Assembly (NCBI GenBank): GCA_003695725.1
Contig: RFHX01000155.1
Coordinates: 1-7,668, forward strand
Reading direction: 5' to 3'
Source: Candidatus Schekmanbacteria bacterium
Lineage (GTDB): Bacteria > Schekmanbacteria > GWA2-38-11 > J061
DNA length: 7,668 nt
This document shows, piece after piece, positions 1 through 6,591 of the stretch. The notes under the pieces were generated by a model, which searched no databases, was not told the origin of the DNA, and saw only the letters and a program-made list of their open reading frames with translations. The translations under genes and the position numbers were made by a program. Every line of letters starts with the position of its first letter. The first letter of the stretch is position 1.

Positions 1-701
1 ACAAATTCCATATCTTCAAGTGGAAGTCCTGCATTGTAAACAATGCTCATCCCATCGCCTGTTGAAGAATAAGCGTTTGATGTTGTCTTAAATATCTTTC
101 CATATCCACCTGTAGCAAACATCACTGCCTTGGCATGAAGAACTATTATTTCACCGCTTATCATATCCATCCCTACAATACCTCGGCAGATATTGTCTCG
201 CACGATCAAATCAAGCATCAAAAATTCTGAATAAACCTTTACCTGATGTTTGATACACTGCTCATAGAGAGTATGAAGCATTACATGTCCTGTCCTGTCA
301 GCGGCATAACATGCTCTTTTAACAGCCGCTTCACCGAAATTTTTCGTATGCCCGCCAAAAGGTCTTTGTGCAATTTTGCCATCCTTGGTTCTGCTGAAAG
401 GCACTCCCATATGCTCCAATTCATAGACCGTGCGCGGTGCATCATTGCACATTATTTCAATCGCTTCCTGATCTCCCAAATAGTCACTTCCTTTGGTAGT
501 ATCAAAGGCATGCCAAAGTGGAGAGTCTTCTTCTTCATTTCCTAATGCTGCTCCCACACCTCCTTGAGCAGCAGACGAATGTGAGCGTGTTGGGAATACT
601 TTTGTTACAATCGCAACATCAGTGTTCTCAGCAAGCTCAACAGCTGCTCTTGAACCAGCAAGACCAGCTCCAACTATTATTACATCATGTTCAAAAGTCA
701 T
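1..701 (-). CDS. sdhA: Succinate dehydrogenase/fumarate reductase flavoprotein subunit, N-terminal part (runs off the left edge)
   Basis: This is the FAD-bearing catalytic subunit of complex II, which oxidises succinate to fumarate on the cytoplasmic face. I translated 233 codons from the ATG at 701-699. It opens with the Rossmann FAD motif GAGLAGSRAA (residues 11-20). The flavin-attachment segment RSHSSAAQGG follows (39-48), with His41 as the expected covalent FAD ligand. Next come RPFGGH (113-118), the AADRTGH segment (133-139) and ATGGYG with TSNAYSSTGDG (196-217). All are typical of SdhA. The substrate-binding His and Arg residues of the family lie beyond the edge. AGGAGG (712-707) sits 6 bases before the ATG. 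The gene starts 29 bases after sdhD, as expected for sdhCDA(B). Sequence alone does not exclude a fumarate reductase; the anchors and TCA neighbours favour succinate oxidation. The usual family length is near 580 residues, so more than half is missing. Confidence 0.95.
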   Translation of the reverse strand, partial: MTFEHDVIIVGAGLAGSRAAVELAENTDVAIVTKVFPTRSHSSAAQGGVGAALGNEEEDSPLWHAFDTTKGSDYLGDQEAIEIMCNDAPRTVYELEHMGVPFSRTKDGKIAQRPFGGHTKNFGEAAVKRACYAADRTGHVMLHTLYEQCIKHQVKVYSEFLMLDLIVRDNICRGIVGMDMISGEIIVLHAKAVMFATGGYGKIFKTTSNAYSSTGDGMSIVYNAGLPLEDMEF

Positions 702-730
702 CGTTATCCTCCTCAATAAATCCCTATAAA

Positions 731-1111
731 TTAAGGGATATTTACCCAATCAGGTGAAATTGGCAATACAGCAACAAATCCAAGGACTACTAAAATTAAT
801 CCTACAAATGACAACAAACTGAATATTGTCGTTTTCCATGCAGGAGATTTAATGTAGTCTTGGACTACCATCCAGATGCCATTCAATCCATGGTATAGTC
901 CCAAAACGAGGAAGGATAAATCAATAACTTTGAACTTTGGATCTGCTAATCTCTTTACAACAGCATCAAAAAGGATATTTTCTTCTCCTCCGCTGTAATG
1001 CATTATCCAAAAATGAATCAATAACAAAAAGAGGAGAACCAAACCAGTTATTCTTTGAAAAAACCAGTTTATAGCTCCTGAATCGCTTGAAACTCTATTT
1101 TCTAATGCCAT
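731..1111 (-). CDS. sdhD: Succinate dehydrogenase membrane anchor subunit SdhD
   Basis: This 126-residue membrane protein anchors complex II, carries haem b and helps form the quinone site. Three hydrophobic segments lie at about 16-38, 62-84 and 94-117. Segment 1 starts with the family motif FFQRITG (17-23) and contains His33. Segment 2 contains YHGLNG (73-78), whose His74 corresponds to the haem ligand His71 of E. coli SdhD. Eleven residues later comes Asp85-Tyr86, matching the E. coli Asp82-Tyr83 pair at the quinone site; this is why I call it SdhD rather than SdhC. It shares the R-x-TG and YHxLNG motifs with the upstream gene, so the two anchors are paralogous. The ATG at 1111 follows AAGGAAGG and lies 24 bases after the sdhC stop. 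A short GATA triple repeat fills part of that gap. Confidence 0.9.
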   Translation of the reverse strand: MALENRVSSDSGAINWFFQRITGLVLLFLLLIHFWIMHYSGGEENILFDAVVKRLADPKFKVIDLSFLVLGLYHGLNGIWMVVQDYIKSPAWKTTIFSLLSFVGLILVVLGFVAVLPISPDWVNIP

Positions 1112-1135
1112 AATTCACCATCCTTCCTTATCTAT

Positions 1136-1489
1136 CTATCCTGCCAAAAGGGGCGAAACAAAAGGATAAGCCCCAGCAAGAAAAATTATTATCCCTATAA
1201 CTACCAATACCCAAAAAACCGATTTGTGGTAGCTTGCGCCTCCAAAAAAATCTATTAGAAAAACCCTGACACCATTTAAACTGTGGTAAATGATAATGGC
1301 AAAAAGAGCCAATTCACCAAGTTTAAAGATAGGAGCTCCAAAGAGCTTCATCAGGTTGTCGAAGCTCTCTCTCCCCTGCTGCAGATGGCTGACAGTATAA
1401 ATATGTTCAAGGATAAAGAGAGTTATTCCTAATCCTGTTACTCTGTGCAGGACCCACGCCCACATTCCAGTTCGCCATTTATACCTCAT
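1136..1489 (-). CDS. sdhC: Succinate dehydrogenase cytochrome b subunit SdhC
   Basis: This 117-residue haem-binding anchor of complex II has three predicted membrane helices at about 10-31, 57-80 and 90-113. The N-terminal motif LHRVTG (14-19) is the SdhC signature; Arg16 corresponds to the quinone-site Arg31 of E. coli SdhC. IYHSLNGVR (67-75) gives His69, the counterpart of haem ligand His84. A further histidine, His29, lies at the end of helix 1, where E. coli SdhC has none. With His33 and His74 of SdhD this makes four membrane histidines, the pattern of two-haem (type A) enzymes. A perfect GGAGG (1500-1496) lies 6 bases before the ATG, and the gene begins 30 bases after the fumarase beta stop. 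It is probably co-transcribed with sdhD and sdhA. Confidence 0.92.
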   Translation of the reverse strand: MRYKWRTGMWAWVLHRVTGLGITLFILEHIYTVSHLQQGRESFDNLMKLFGAPIFKLGELALFAIIIYHSLNGVRVFLIDFFGGASYHKSVFWVLVVIGIIIFLAGAYPFVSPLLAG

Positions 1490-1519
1490 AATAAACCTCC
1501 AAAAAAGTTAAAAAAAGCG

Positions 1520-2080
1520 TCAATCAATTATCTGGTATCTTTTCCTTCCTTCCTTGTATAAATCATTGCCATAAATATCATTCACTACAACAGCAGGAAA
1601 ATTTTCGACTTCTATTCTTCTAATTGCTTCAGGCCCCAAGTCCTCATAGGCAATGATTTCAGCTTTTTTGATTTGGCTTGCAATCAGAGCCGCCGCTCCT
1701 CCAATAGCCGCAAAATATACAGATTTATATTTTTTCATAGCTTCAATAACATTATCAGCCCTCGAGCCCTTGCCTATCATTCCTTTCAACCCCAATTCTA
1801 TCAAACGTGGAGCATAGGCATCCATCCTGCCACTTGTGGTCGGTCCGGCTGAACCTATAACTCTTCCGGGTTTTGCCGGAGTAGGCCCTACATAATATAT
1901 AACCTGACCCTTGACATCTATGGGAAGCTCTTCCCCTTTATCCAAGAGTTCAACCAATCTTTTGTGTGCCGCATCTCTTCCAGTCAACAGGACACCGCTT
2001 ATTAAAACTTGATCCCCTATTTTTAACTTTTCAACATCTTCATCTTTTAACGGCGTTTGAAGTTTAATCGGTCCTTCCAT
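1520..2080 (-). CDS. Class I fumarate hydratase, beta (C-terminal) subunit
   Basis: This is the smaller subunit (186 residues) of the two-subunit iron-sulfur fumarase, which reversibly hydrates fumarate to L-malate with its alpha partner encoded immediately upstream. It matches the C-terminal half of single-chain class I fumarases. Visible family segments include an N-terminal LQTPL-DEDVEKLKIGD stretch, GVLLTGRDAAHKR, YYVGPTPAKPG with SAGPTTSGRMD, MIGKGSR, and near the end EDLGPEAIRRIEVENFPA. The frame stays open upstream to an ATG at 2134, but that start would overlap the alpha gene by 32 bases and lacks a ribosome site. The ATG at 2080 has GAGGG 8 bases ahead and fits the usual N-terminus. 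The alpha stop is 22 bases upstream, and sdhC follows after 30. The related L-tartrate dehydratase beta subunit (TtdB) cannot be excluded by sequence alone, but the TCA context argues for fumarase. Confidence 0.9.
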   Translation of the reverse strand: MEGPIKLQTPLKDEDVEKLKIGDQVLISGVLLTGRDAAHKRLVELLDKGEELPIDVKGQVIYYVGPTPAKPGRVIGSAGPTTSGRMDAYAPRLIELGLKGMIGKGSRADNVIEAMKKYKSVYFAAIGGAAALIASQIKKAEIIAYEDLGPEAIRRIEVENFPAVVVNDIYGNDLYKEGRKRYQIID

Positions 2081-2088
2081 TTTCATTT

Positions 2089-2093
2089 CCCTC
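2089..2093 (-). promoter_or_regulatory. Ribosome binding site deciding the fumarase beta start
   Basis: GAGGG on the minus strand lies 8 bases before the ATG at 2080. The in-frame ATGs at 2134 and 2095 have no Shine-Dalgarno match, and the one at 2086 would leave only 2 bases of spacing. This sets the start at 2080 and removes the overlap with the alpha gene. Confidence 0.6.
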
Positions 2094-2102
2094 ATCAAAT
2101 TA

Positions 2103-2942
2103 TTAAAGAACAACTTCCTTGTGTCTATGGGCATGACAATTGATATTGACTGCTACAGGAAGACTTGCTATATGACATGGATGCTTTTCAATATGTACAG
2201 CAAGAGCTGTAATTCTTCCTCCATAACCTTGAGGTCCAATACCTAATTTATTTACCTTTTCAAGCATTTCCTCTTCAAGTTTGGCAATTTCAGGATCAGG
2301 ATTATGTTTGCCAAGTTCACGGGTTAGAGACTTTTTTGCAAGAAGAGCAGCTACCTCAAAAGTCCCTCCAATTCCTACTCCAACAACTATAGGAGGACAA
2401 GGATTGGGTCCTGCTTCACTTACTCTTTCAAGAATAAACTGCTTTATGCCCTCAACTCCATCAGAGGGTTTGAGCATTTTAAGGCCGCTCATATTTTCGC
2501 TTCCCCCACCCTTTGGAGCCATAATGATTTTCAATGAATCTCCCGGGACAATAGAGGTATGAATTACAGCCGGAGTATTGTCGCCTGTATTAACTCGATT
2601 CAAAGGATCGGCAACAATTGATTTCCTTAAATATCCTTCCTTGTAGCCCTGCCTTACGCCCTCATTAACAGCATCAACAAAATTTCCTTCAATATGTACA
2701 TCCTGTCCAATCTCAGCAAAGATTACAGCAAATCCTGTATCTTGACACATAGGGACTGAGTCTCTTCTGGCAATTTCAGAATTCTCCTTTATGTGCTGTA
2801 GGACAACTTTACAAACAGGCGATTCCTCTTTTTCAATTGCTTCATCAAGAGCTTTTACAACATCTTCACCAAGGTCGTAGTTTGCATCCATACACATTTT
2901 TTTTACAGCATCAGTTATTTGTGAAGCTTTTATCGTTTTCAT
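2103..2942 (-). CDS. Class I fumarate hydratase, alpha (N-terminal) subunit
   Basis: This 279-residue protein is the [4Fe-4S]-binding catalytic half of a two-subunit class I fumarase, cytoplasmic and typically oxygen-sensitive. Numbering from the ATG at 2942, the three cluster-ligand cysteines expected for the family are Cys66 in VPMCQDTG, Cys182 in GPNPCPPIVVGVGIGG and Cys269 in NINCHAHRH near the C-terminus. Other hallmarks are NTGDNTPAVIH, APKGGGSENMS and GIGPQGYGGRITALAVHIE. A TTG three codons upstream would also open the frame, but AGGG (2955-2952) abuts it with no spacing and lies 9 bases from the ATG, so I chose the ATG. The beta gene follows after 22 bases. Upstream is a 207-base gap after mdh with terminator-like structures, so this gene may open its own transcription unit. 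TtdA (tartrate dehydratase) is the main alternative. Confidence 0.93.
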   Translation of the reverse strand: MKTIKASQITDAVKKMCMDANYDLGEDVVKALDEAIEKEESPVCKVVLQHIKENSEIARRDSVPMCQDTGFAVIFAEIGQDVHIEGNFVDAVNEGVRQGYKEGYLRKSIVADPLNRVNTGDNTPAVIHTSIVPGDSLKIIMAPKGGGSENMSGLKMLKPSDGVEGIKQFILERVSEAGPNPCPPIVVGVGIGGTFEVAALLAKKSLTRELGKHNPDPEIAKLEEEMLEKVNKLGIGPQGYGGRITALAVHIEKHPCHIASLPVAVNINCHAHRHKEVVL

Positions 2943-2991
2943 TTTTATCAACCCTGTTTTTGTTTAAAAAGTGACAAATTTTAAAAAAATC

Positions 2992-3075
2992 AAAAAAAAG
3001 CCCCGCTCATTTCTTCAAAAACCTTAAATAGGATTTTTTAACTAGTTTCTAAATTCTTTGTGGAGGTAAGCGGGA
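2992..3075 (-). terminator. Long-loop stem followed by U8, candidate terminator or leader structure
   Basis: On the minus strand CCCGCTTA (3074-3067) pairs with TGAGCGGG (3009-3002) and is followed two bases later by eight T (2999-2992). The core is six Watson-Crick pairs, five of them G-C. It extends by U-A and two G.U pairs that exist only in minus-strand RNA. The 57-base loop is unusually long for an intrinsic terminator, but it contains a small CCT-ATTTA-AGG hairpin that could shorten it. The position between mdh and fumarase alpha suggests termination after mdh or control of the fumarase-sdh genes. Confidence 0.45.
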
Positions 3076-3106
3076 AAAAAATCATTTCATTCTTTCTCTC
3101 ACAAAG
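3056..3106 (-). repeat. Inverted repeat CTTTGTG/CACAAAG interleaved with the long-loop stem
   Basis: On the minus strand CTTTGTG (3106-3100) can pair with CACAAAG (3062-3056) over seven perfect pairs. The loop of this pairing holds the left arm (3074-3067) of the neighbouring CCCGCT/AGCGGG stem, while that stem's right arm lies further downstream. The order a-b-a'-b' would form either a pseudoknot or two competing hairpins. No known riboswitch class was recognised. Confidence 0.3.
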
Positions 3107-3114
3107 TATATATC

Positions 3115-4085
<971 letters not shown>

Positions 4086-4095
4086 TCAGGCTCCT

Positions 4096-5349
4096 TTAAA
4101 CAGTGTCCATATTTTTAATTATTTCACTCCCATACTCAGAACACTTGATCTTCTTTGCCCCTTCCATCAATCTTTCAAGGTCATAAGTTACAGTCTTGTT
4201 TTGAATTGTCTTCGCAATCGCCTTTACAATAAGGTCTCCTGCTTCATCCCAACCCATATGTTCAAACATCATAACGCCTGAAAGAATTACCGAACTGGGA
4301 TTGATTACATCTTTTCCTGCATATTTTGGAGCAGTTCCGTGTGTTGCTTCGAAAAGAGCAACTTCATCACCAATATTTGCACCCGGTGCTAAACCTAAAC
4401 CTCCAACCTGAGCCGCGCAGGCATCTGAAAGATAATCGCCGTTGAGATTTGGTGTGCAGATGATGTCATATTCATCTGGTCTGGTGAGAACCTGCTGAAA
4501 CATTGAATCAGCTATTCTATCTTTAATGAGGATTTTCCCATCAGGGAGCTTGCCGTCATATTTTTCCCAAAGCTCATCTTCTGTGATTGTAATGTCGCTA
4601 AACTCTTCTTTTGCAACCTCATAACCCCAATCTCTAAAAGCTCCTTCGGTGAACTTCATTATATTGCCTTTATGAACAAGAGTTACACTCTTCTTTCCTC
4701 TTTTTATCGCATAATTGATCCCCATCTTAACGAGGCGCTTCGTGCCTGTTATGCTTATTGGTTTAATACCAACACCGGAATCAGGCCTTACCTTTACTCC
4801 CATTTCATTTGACAAAAAATCAATGACTTTTTTGACTTCATCAGTGCCTTGCTGCCATTCAATTCCGGCATATACATCCTCTGTATTTTCACGAAATATG
4901 ACAACATCGAGTTTCTGAGGCGCCTTGACAGGGCTTGGCACACCTTCAAAATATCTAACAGGCCTTACACAAGCATAAAGGTCGAGAATTTTTCTCAAAC
5001 TGACATTTAAACTTCGTATTCCTCCTCCAACAGGTGTTGTCAAAGGACCTTTTATTGCAACTTTATATTCCTTTATCGCATTTATAGTATCATCAGGAAG
5101 CCATTCTCCAACAGAGTTATAAGCTTTTTCGCCTGCAAGAACTTCAAACCAATGAATTTTCCTTTTACCACCATAAGCTTTCTCCACAGCGGCATCAAAA
5201 ACTCTTACAGCGGCAGCCCAAATATCGCCACCAATTCCATCACCTTCAATAAATGGTATTATAGGGTCATCAGGCACACTAAGCTGACCATCTTTGATTT
5301 CAATTTTTGTCCCACTTTCCGGTTTCTTTAAATTTTTGAACTCGACCAA
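4096..5349 (-). CDS. icd: Isocitrate dehydrogenase (NADP-dependent), homodimeric bacterial type
   Basis: This 417-residue enzyme converts isocitrate to 2-oxoglutarate and CO2 in the cytoplasm and matches E. coli Icd in length and alignment. Ser113 in [11 protein letters not shown] is the equivalent of the substrate-binding and phosphorylatable E. coli Ser113. [13 protein letters not shown] carries catalytic Tyr160, and the catalytic Lys is Lys227 in [12 protein letters not shown]. Asp305 and Asp309 in [12 protein letters not shown] bind the metal. NADP determinants are kept: Lys342 and Tyr343 in HGTAPKYAG, Tyr389 and Arg393 in [10 protein letters not shown], with Ile349 where E. coli has Val351. 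The start is a TTG with a perfect AGGAGG six bases ahead; no early in-frame ATG exists. Upstream lie a sigma70-like and a sigma54-like promoter. mdh follows after 13 bases. No AceK is visible, so phosphorylation of Ser113 is unknown. Confidence 0.96.
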   Translation of the reverse strand: MVEFKNLKKPESGTKIEIKDGQLSVPDDPIIPFIEGDGIGGDIWAAAVRVFDAAVEKAYGGKRKIHWFEVLAGEKAYNSVGEWLPDDTINAIKEYKVAIKGPLTTPVGGGIRSLNVSLRKILDLYACVRPVRYFEGVPSPVKAPQKLDVVIFRENTEDVYAGIEWQQGTDEVKKVIDFLSNEMGVKVRPDSGVGIKPISITGTKRLVKMGINYAIKRGKKSVTLVHKGNIMKFTEGAFRDWGYEVAKEEFSDITITEDELWEKYDGKLPDGKILIKDRIADSMFQQVLTRPDEYDIICTPNLNGDYLSDACAAQVGGLGLAPGANIGDEVALFEATHGTAPKYAGKDVINPSSVILSGVMMFEHMGWDEAGDLIVKAIAKTIQNKTVTYDLERLMEGAKKIKCSEYGSEIIKNMDTV

Positions 5350-5355
5350 AACAAT

Positions 5356-5361
5356 CCTCCT
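5356..5361 (-). promoter_or_regulatory. Ribosome binding site supporting the TTG start of icd
   Basis: A full AGGAGG on the minus strand lies 6 bases before the TTG at 5349. The reading frame has no ATG or GTG nearby, and the conserved N-terminus of the enzyme begins directly after it. The strong site may compensate for the weak start codon. Confidence 0.8.
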
Positions 5362-5478
5362 TCGTTTTTCAATTTCAATAAGATTTTATCAATTTATCTT
5401 TCTTGCCATCCCCCTCTTCACAACTTCCTAATGCTAATGAAAGATTTCAGAATACTATTTTAAAAAAAATTCGTGCGG

Positions 5479-5507
5479 AGTGTATTCAAAAAATAACCTC
5501 TTGTCAA
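5479..5507 (-). promoter_or_regulatory. Sigma70-type promoter for icd-mdh
   Basis: On the minus strand a perfect TTGACA (-35, 5507-5502) and TACACT (-10, 5484-5479; four of six with TATAAT and the three key positions TA...T kept) are separated by exactly 17 bases. Transcription should start near 5472, giving a leader of roughly 120 bases before icd. The leader contains no obvious riboswitch. Confidence 0.75.
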
Positions 5508-5560
5508 TATCTTTAACTCTTTAATAAAAAAGAAAAAAACTAATTTTCGCCACTACTGAA

Positions 5561-5576
5561 TGCATAATTCGTGCCA
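5561..5576 (-). promoter_or_regulatory. Sigma54 (RpoN) -24/-12 promoter element upstream of icd
   Basis: The minus strand reads TGGCACGAATTATGCA. The consensus TGGCACG-N4-TTGCW is matched at every defined position but one (ATGC for TTGC), with the required GG-to-GC spacing. It points toward icd and would start transcription near 5550, about 75 bases upstream of the sigma70 start. Such promoters need an enhancer-binding activator; the inverted repeat at 5636-5681 lies at a suitable distance but is unproven as its site. Confidence 0.55.
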
Positions 5577-5635
5577 TTTACAAAGAAAGGATAAAAATTA
5601 ACTAAATAATTGAATTAAAAGGAAAAAAAGAGATT

Positions 5636-5681
5636 ATTAAGAATTAGTTTTTTTTCACTTTTGACAAAAAAAATTCTTAAT
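5636..5681 (-). terminator. AT-rich inverted repeat after the phosphorylase gene, weak terminator or operator
   Basis: ATTAAGAATT (5636-5645) and AATTCTTAAT (5672-5681) are perfect 10-base complements. With a two-base bulge they extend by six T-A pairs, and the centre holds the palindrome TTTTGACAAAA. On the minus strand the repeat begins about 20 bases after the stop codon and is followed a few bases later by a run of seven T. G-C content is very low, so termination may be inefficient. The dyad could instead bind a regulator of the icd promoters. Confidence 0.35.
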
Positions 5682-5700
5682 GATGACATTTTGTCGGAAA

Positions 5701-6591
5701 TTACTTGAACCAATCCTTCCAGTTGTCTGAAAGAATACCTGATTTTTTATACCTGAGCATATAATCTTTACAACTGCATTTGCGCTCTTTTGCATAGTTT
5801 TCTTTTATAAATCGAAAAATCAATGATGGAATTTTTTCTAATGTTTCTTGCACCTTAACTGCCTCATCCTTATTTTGCATTCCTTCAAAGAGAATACCTG
5901 ACTGAAATGATTTCTTTCTGCCAATACCTTCAGCAACATTGGTAAGATAACAAATTGGCTGATAACAGATTTCAAGTTCCCGTGCAAGGAAACACTCAGG
6001 TGCTAAAGTCATCCCTACCAAATCTGCTCCCAAGATTTTATACATTTTGATTTCAGCAGCTGTTTCCAATCTTGGTCCCTCTGTACAAACATAAACGCCC
6101 CCCTTTTTAACATTTATTTTCATCTTCTTTGCACAATTATAAACCATATCAGCAAGGTCCGGACAAAATACGGGATTTTGCCTAACAAATCCGATACCCT
6201 TGTTTTCAAAGAAGGTGTTTTTTCTCGTCTTCGTTTCATCAATTATGTCATCAGGAAGGACAATATCAGCCACTTTGAATTTTGAAATGTTTATTATTCC
6301 CGGCCCTGACCAAGATACAATTCTTTCAACACCAATCTCTTTTAATGCCCATATATTCGCCCGATAATTTACAAAGGGAGCTGAAACATCGTACCCTTTT
6401 TCCCCATGCCTTGAAATAAAGGCAAAATGAATTCCGTCCTTTTCGTAAATATATAAGGGAGCACTATTGCCAAAAGGAGTTTTTATGATTTTTCTCGATA
6501 TTTGCTTCCCCCAGCTTTTATCAATCGTCAAATAGGCTTTGCTTCCGCCTATTATTCCAACCTTTGAAAAACATTTCTTTTTAACTGCCAC
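5701..6591 (-). CDS. MTAP/PNP-family purine nucleoside phosphorylase, possibly futalosine-specific
   Basis: This 296-residue protein belongs to the methylthioadenosine phosphorylase (MtnP) branch of trimeric nucleoside phosphorylases. Family landmarks are VGIIGGS (11-17), TPFGNSAPLY (38-47), RHG (61-63), NYRANIWALK (75-84), VLPDDIIDETK (111-121), EGPRLETAAE (171-180), GADLVGMT (188-195) and PECFLARE (198-205). Phosphate-contact equivalents Ser17, Arg61, His62 and Thr195 are kept, but Lys18 replaces the usual loop glycine. Base-contact positions are PNP-like: Glu176 (MTAP has Ser) and Asn218 in LTN (MTAP has Asp), suggesting a 6-oxopurine substrate. The C-terminal CSC (272-274) recalls the CXC motif of thermophilic MTAPs. 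The GTG start, with GGAG 7 bases ahead, overlaps the mqnC stop by 11 bases. I infer a role on futalosine; methylthioinosine or ordinary nucleoside phosphorolysis are alternatives. Confidence 0.87.
   Translation of the reverse strand: MAVKKKCFSKVGIIGGSKAYLTIDKSWGKQISRKIIKTPFGNSAPLYIYEKDGIHFAFISRHGEKGYDVSAPFVNYRANIWALKEIGVERIVSWSGPGIINISKFKVADIVLPDDIIDETKTRKNTFFENKGIGFVRQNPVFCPDLADMVYNCAKKMKINVKKGGVYVCTEGPRLETAAEIKMYKILGADLVGMTLAPECFLARELEICYQPICYLTNVAEGIGRKKSFQSGILFEGMQNKDEAVKVQETLEKIPSLIFRFIKENYAKERKCSCKDYMLRYKKSGILSDNWKDWFK

Larger units (their letters stand above)
5350..5700. other. Intergenic regulatory region upstream of icd
   Basis: This 351-base, very AT-rich stretch has no gene-sized frame on either strand. 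In minus-strand order it holds a small GACA-TTT-TGTC repeat just after the phosphorylase stop, the long AT-rich inverted repeat at 5636-5681, a sigma54-like element, a sigma70-like promoter, about 120 bases of leader and the icd ribosome site. A 13-base perfect inverted repeat (5533-5545 with 5642-5654) flanks the sigma54-like element. Confidence 0.7.

Noticed and set aside
246-757. Two overlapping plus-strand frames of 99 and 79 codons
   Set aside because: They lie antisense to sdhA and sdhD, have low-complexity composition (for example a Gln/Leu-rich run) and lack ribosome sites; the minus-strand translation matches a conserved flavoprotein.
1122-1140. GATA triple repeat between sdhC and sdhD as a phase-variation tract
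   Set aside because: Only three units; it covers the sdhC stop and lies outside the sdhD ribosome site, so slippage would have little effect.
2081-2134. Longer N-terminus for fumarase beta from the ATG at 2134
   Set aside because: It would overlap the alpha gene by 32 bases, has no ribosome site, and adds residues absent from the family; GAGGG favours 2080.
1520-2942. L-tartrate dehydratase (TtdAB) instead of fumarase
   Set aside because: The families are close, but the genes sit between mdh and sdhC, which makes fumarase far more likely.
2943-2951. TTG start three codons upstream for fumarase alpha
   Set aside because: AGGG abuts this TTG with no spacing but sits 9 bases before the ATG at 2942.
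3063-3068. ACCTCC on the minus strand as an anti-Shine-Dalgarno control element
   Set aside because: It resembles the 16S rRNA tail but is about 120 bases from the fumarase start and next to no matching ribosome site; probably chance.
5660-5690. TTGACA on the plus strand at 5661-5666 as a rightward promoter
   Set aside because: The hexamer 17 bases downstream (TGACAT) is a poor -10, and there is no plus-strand gene to serve.
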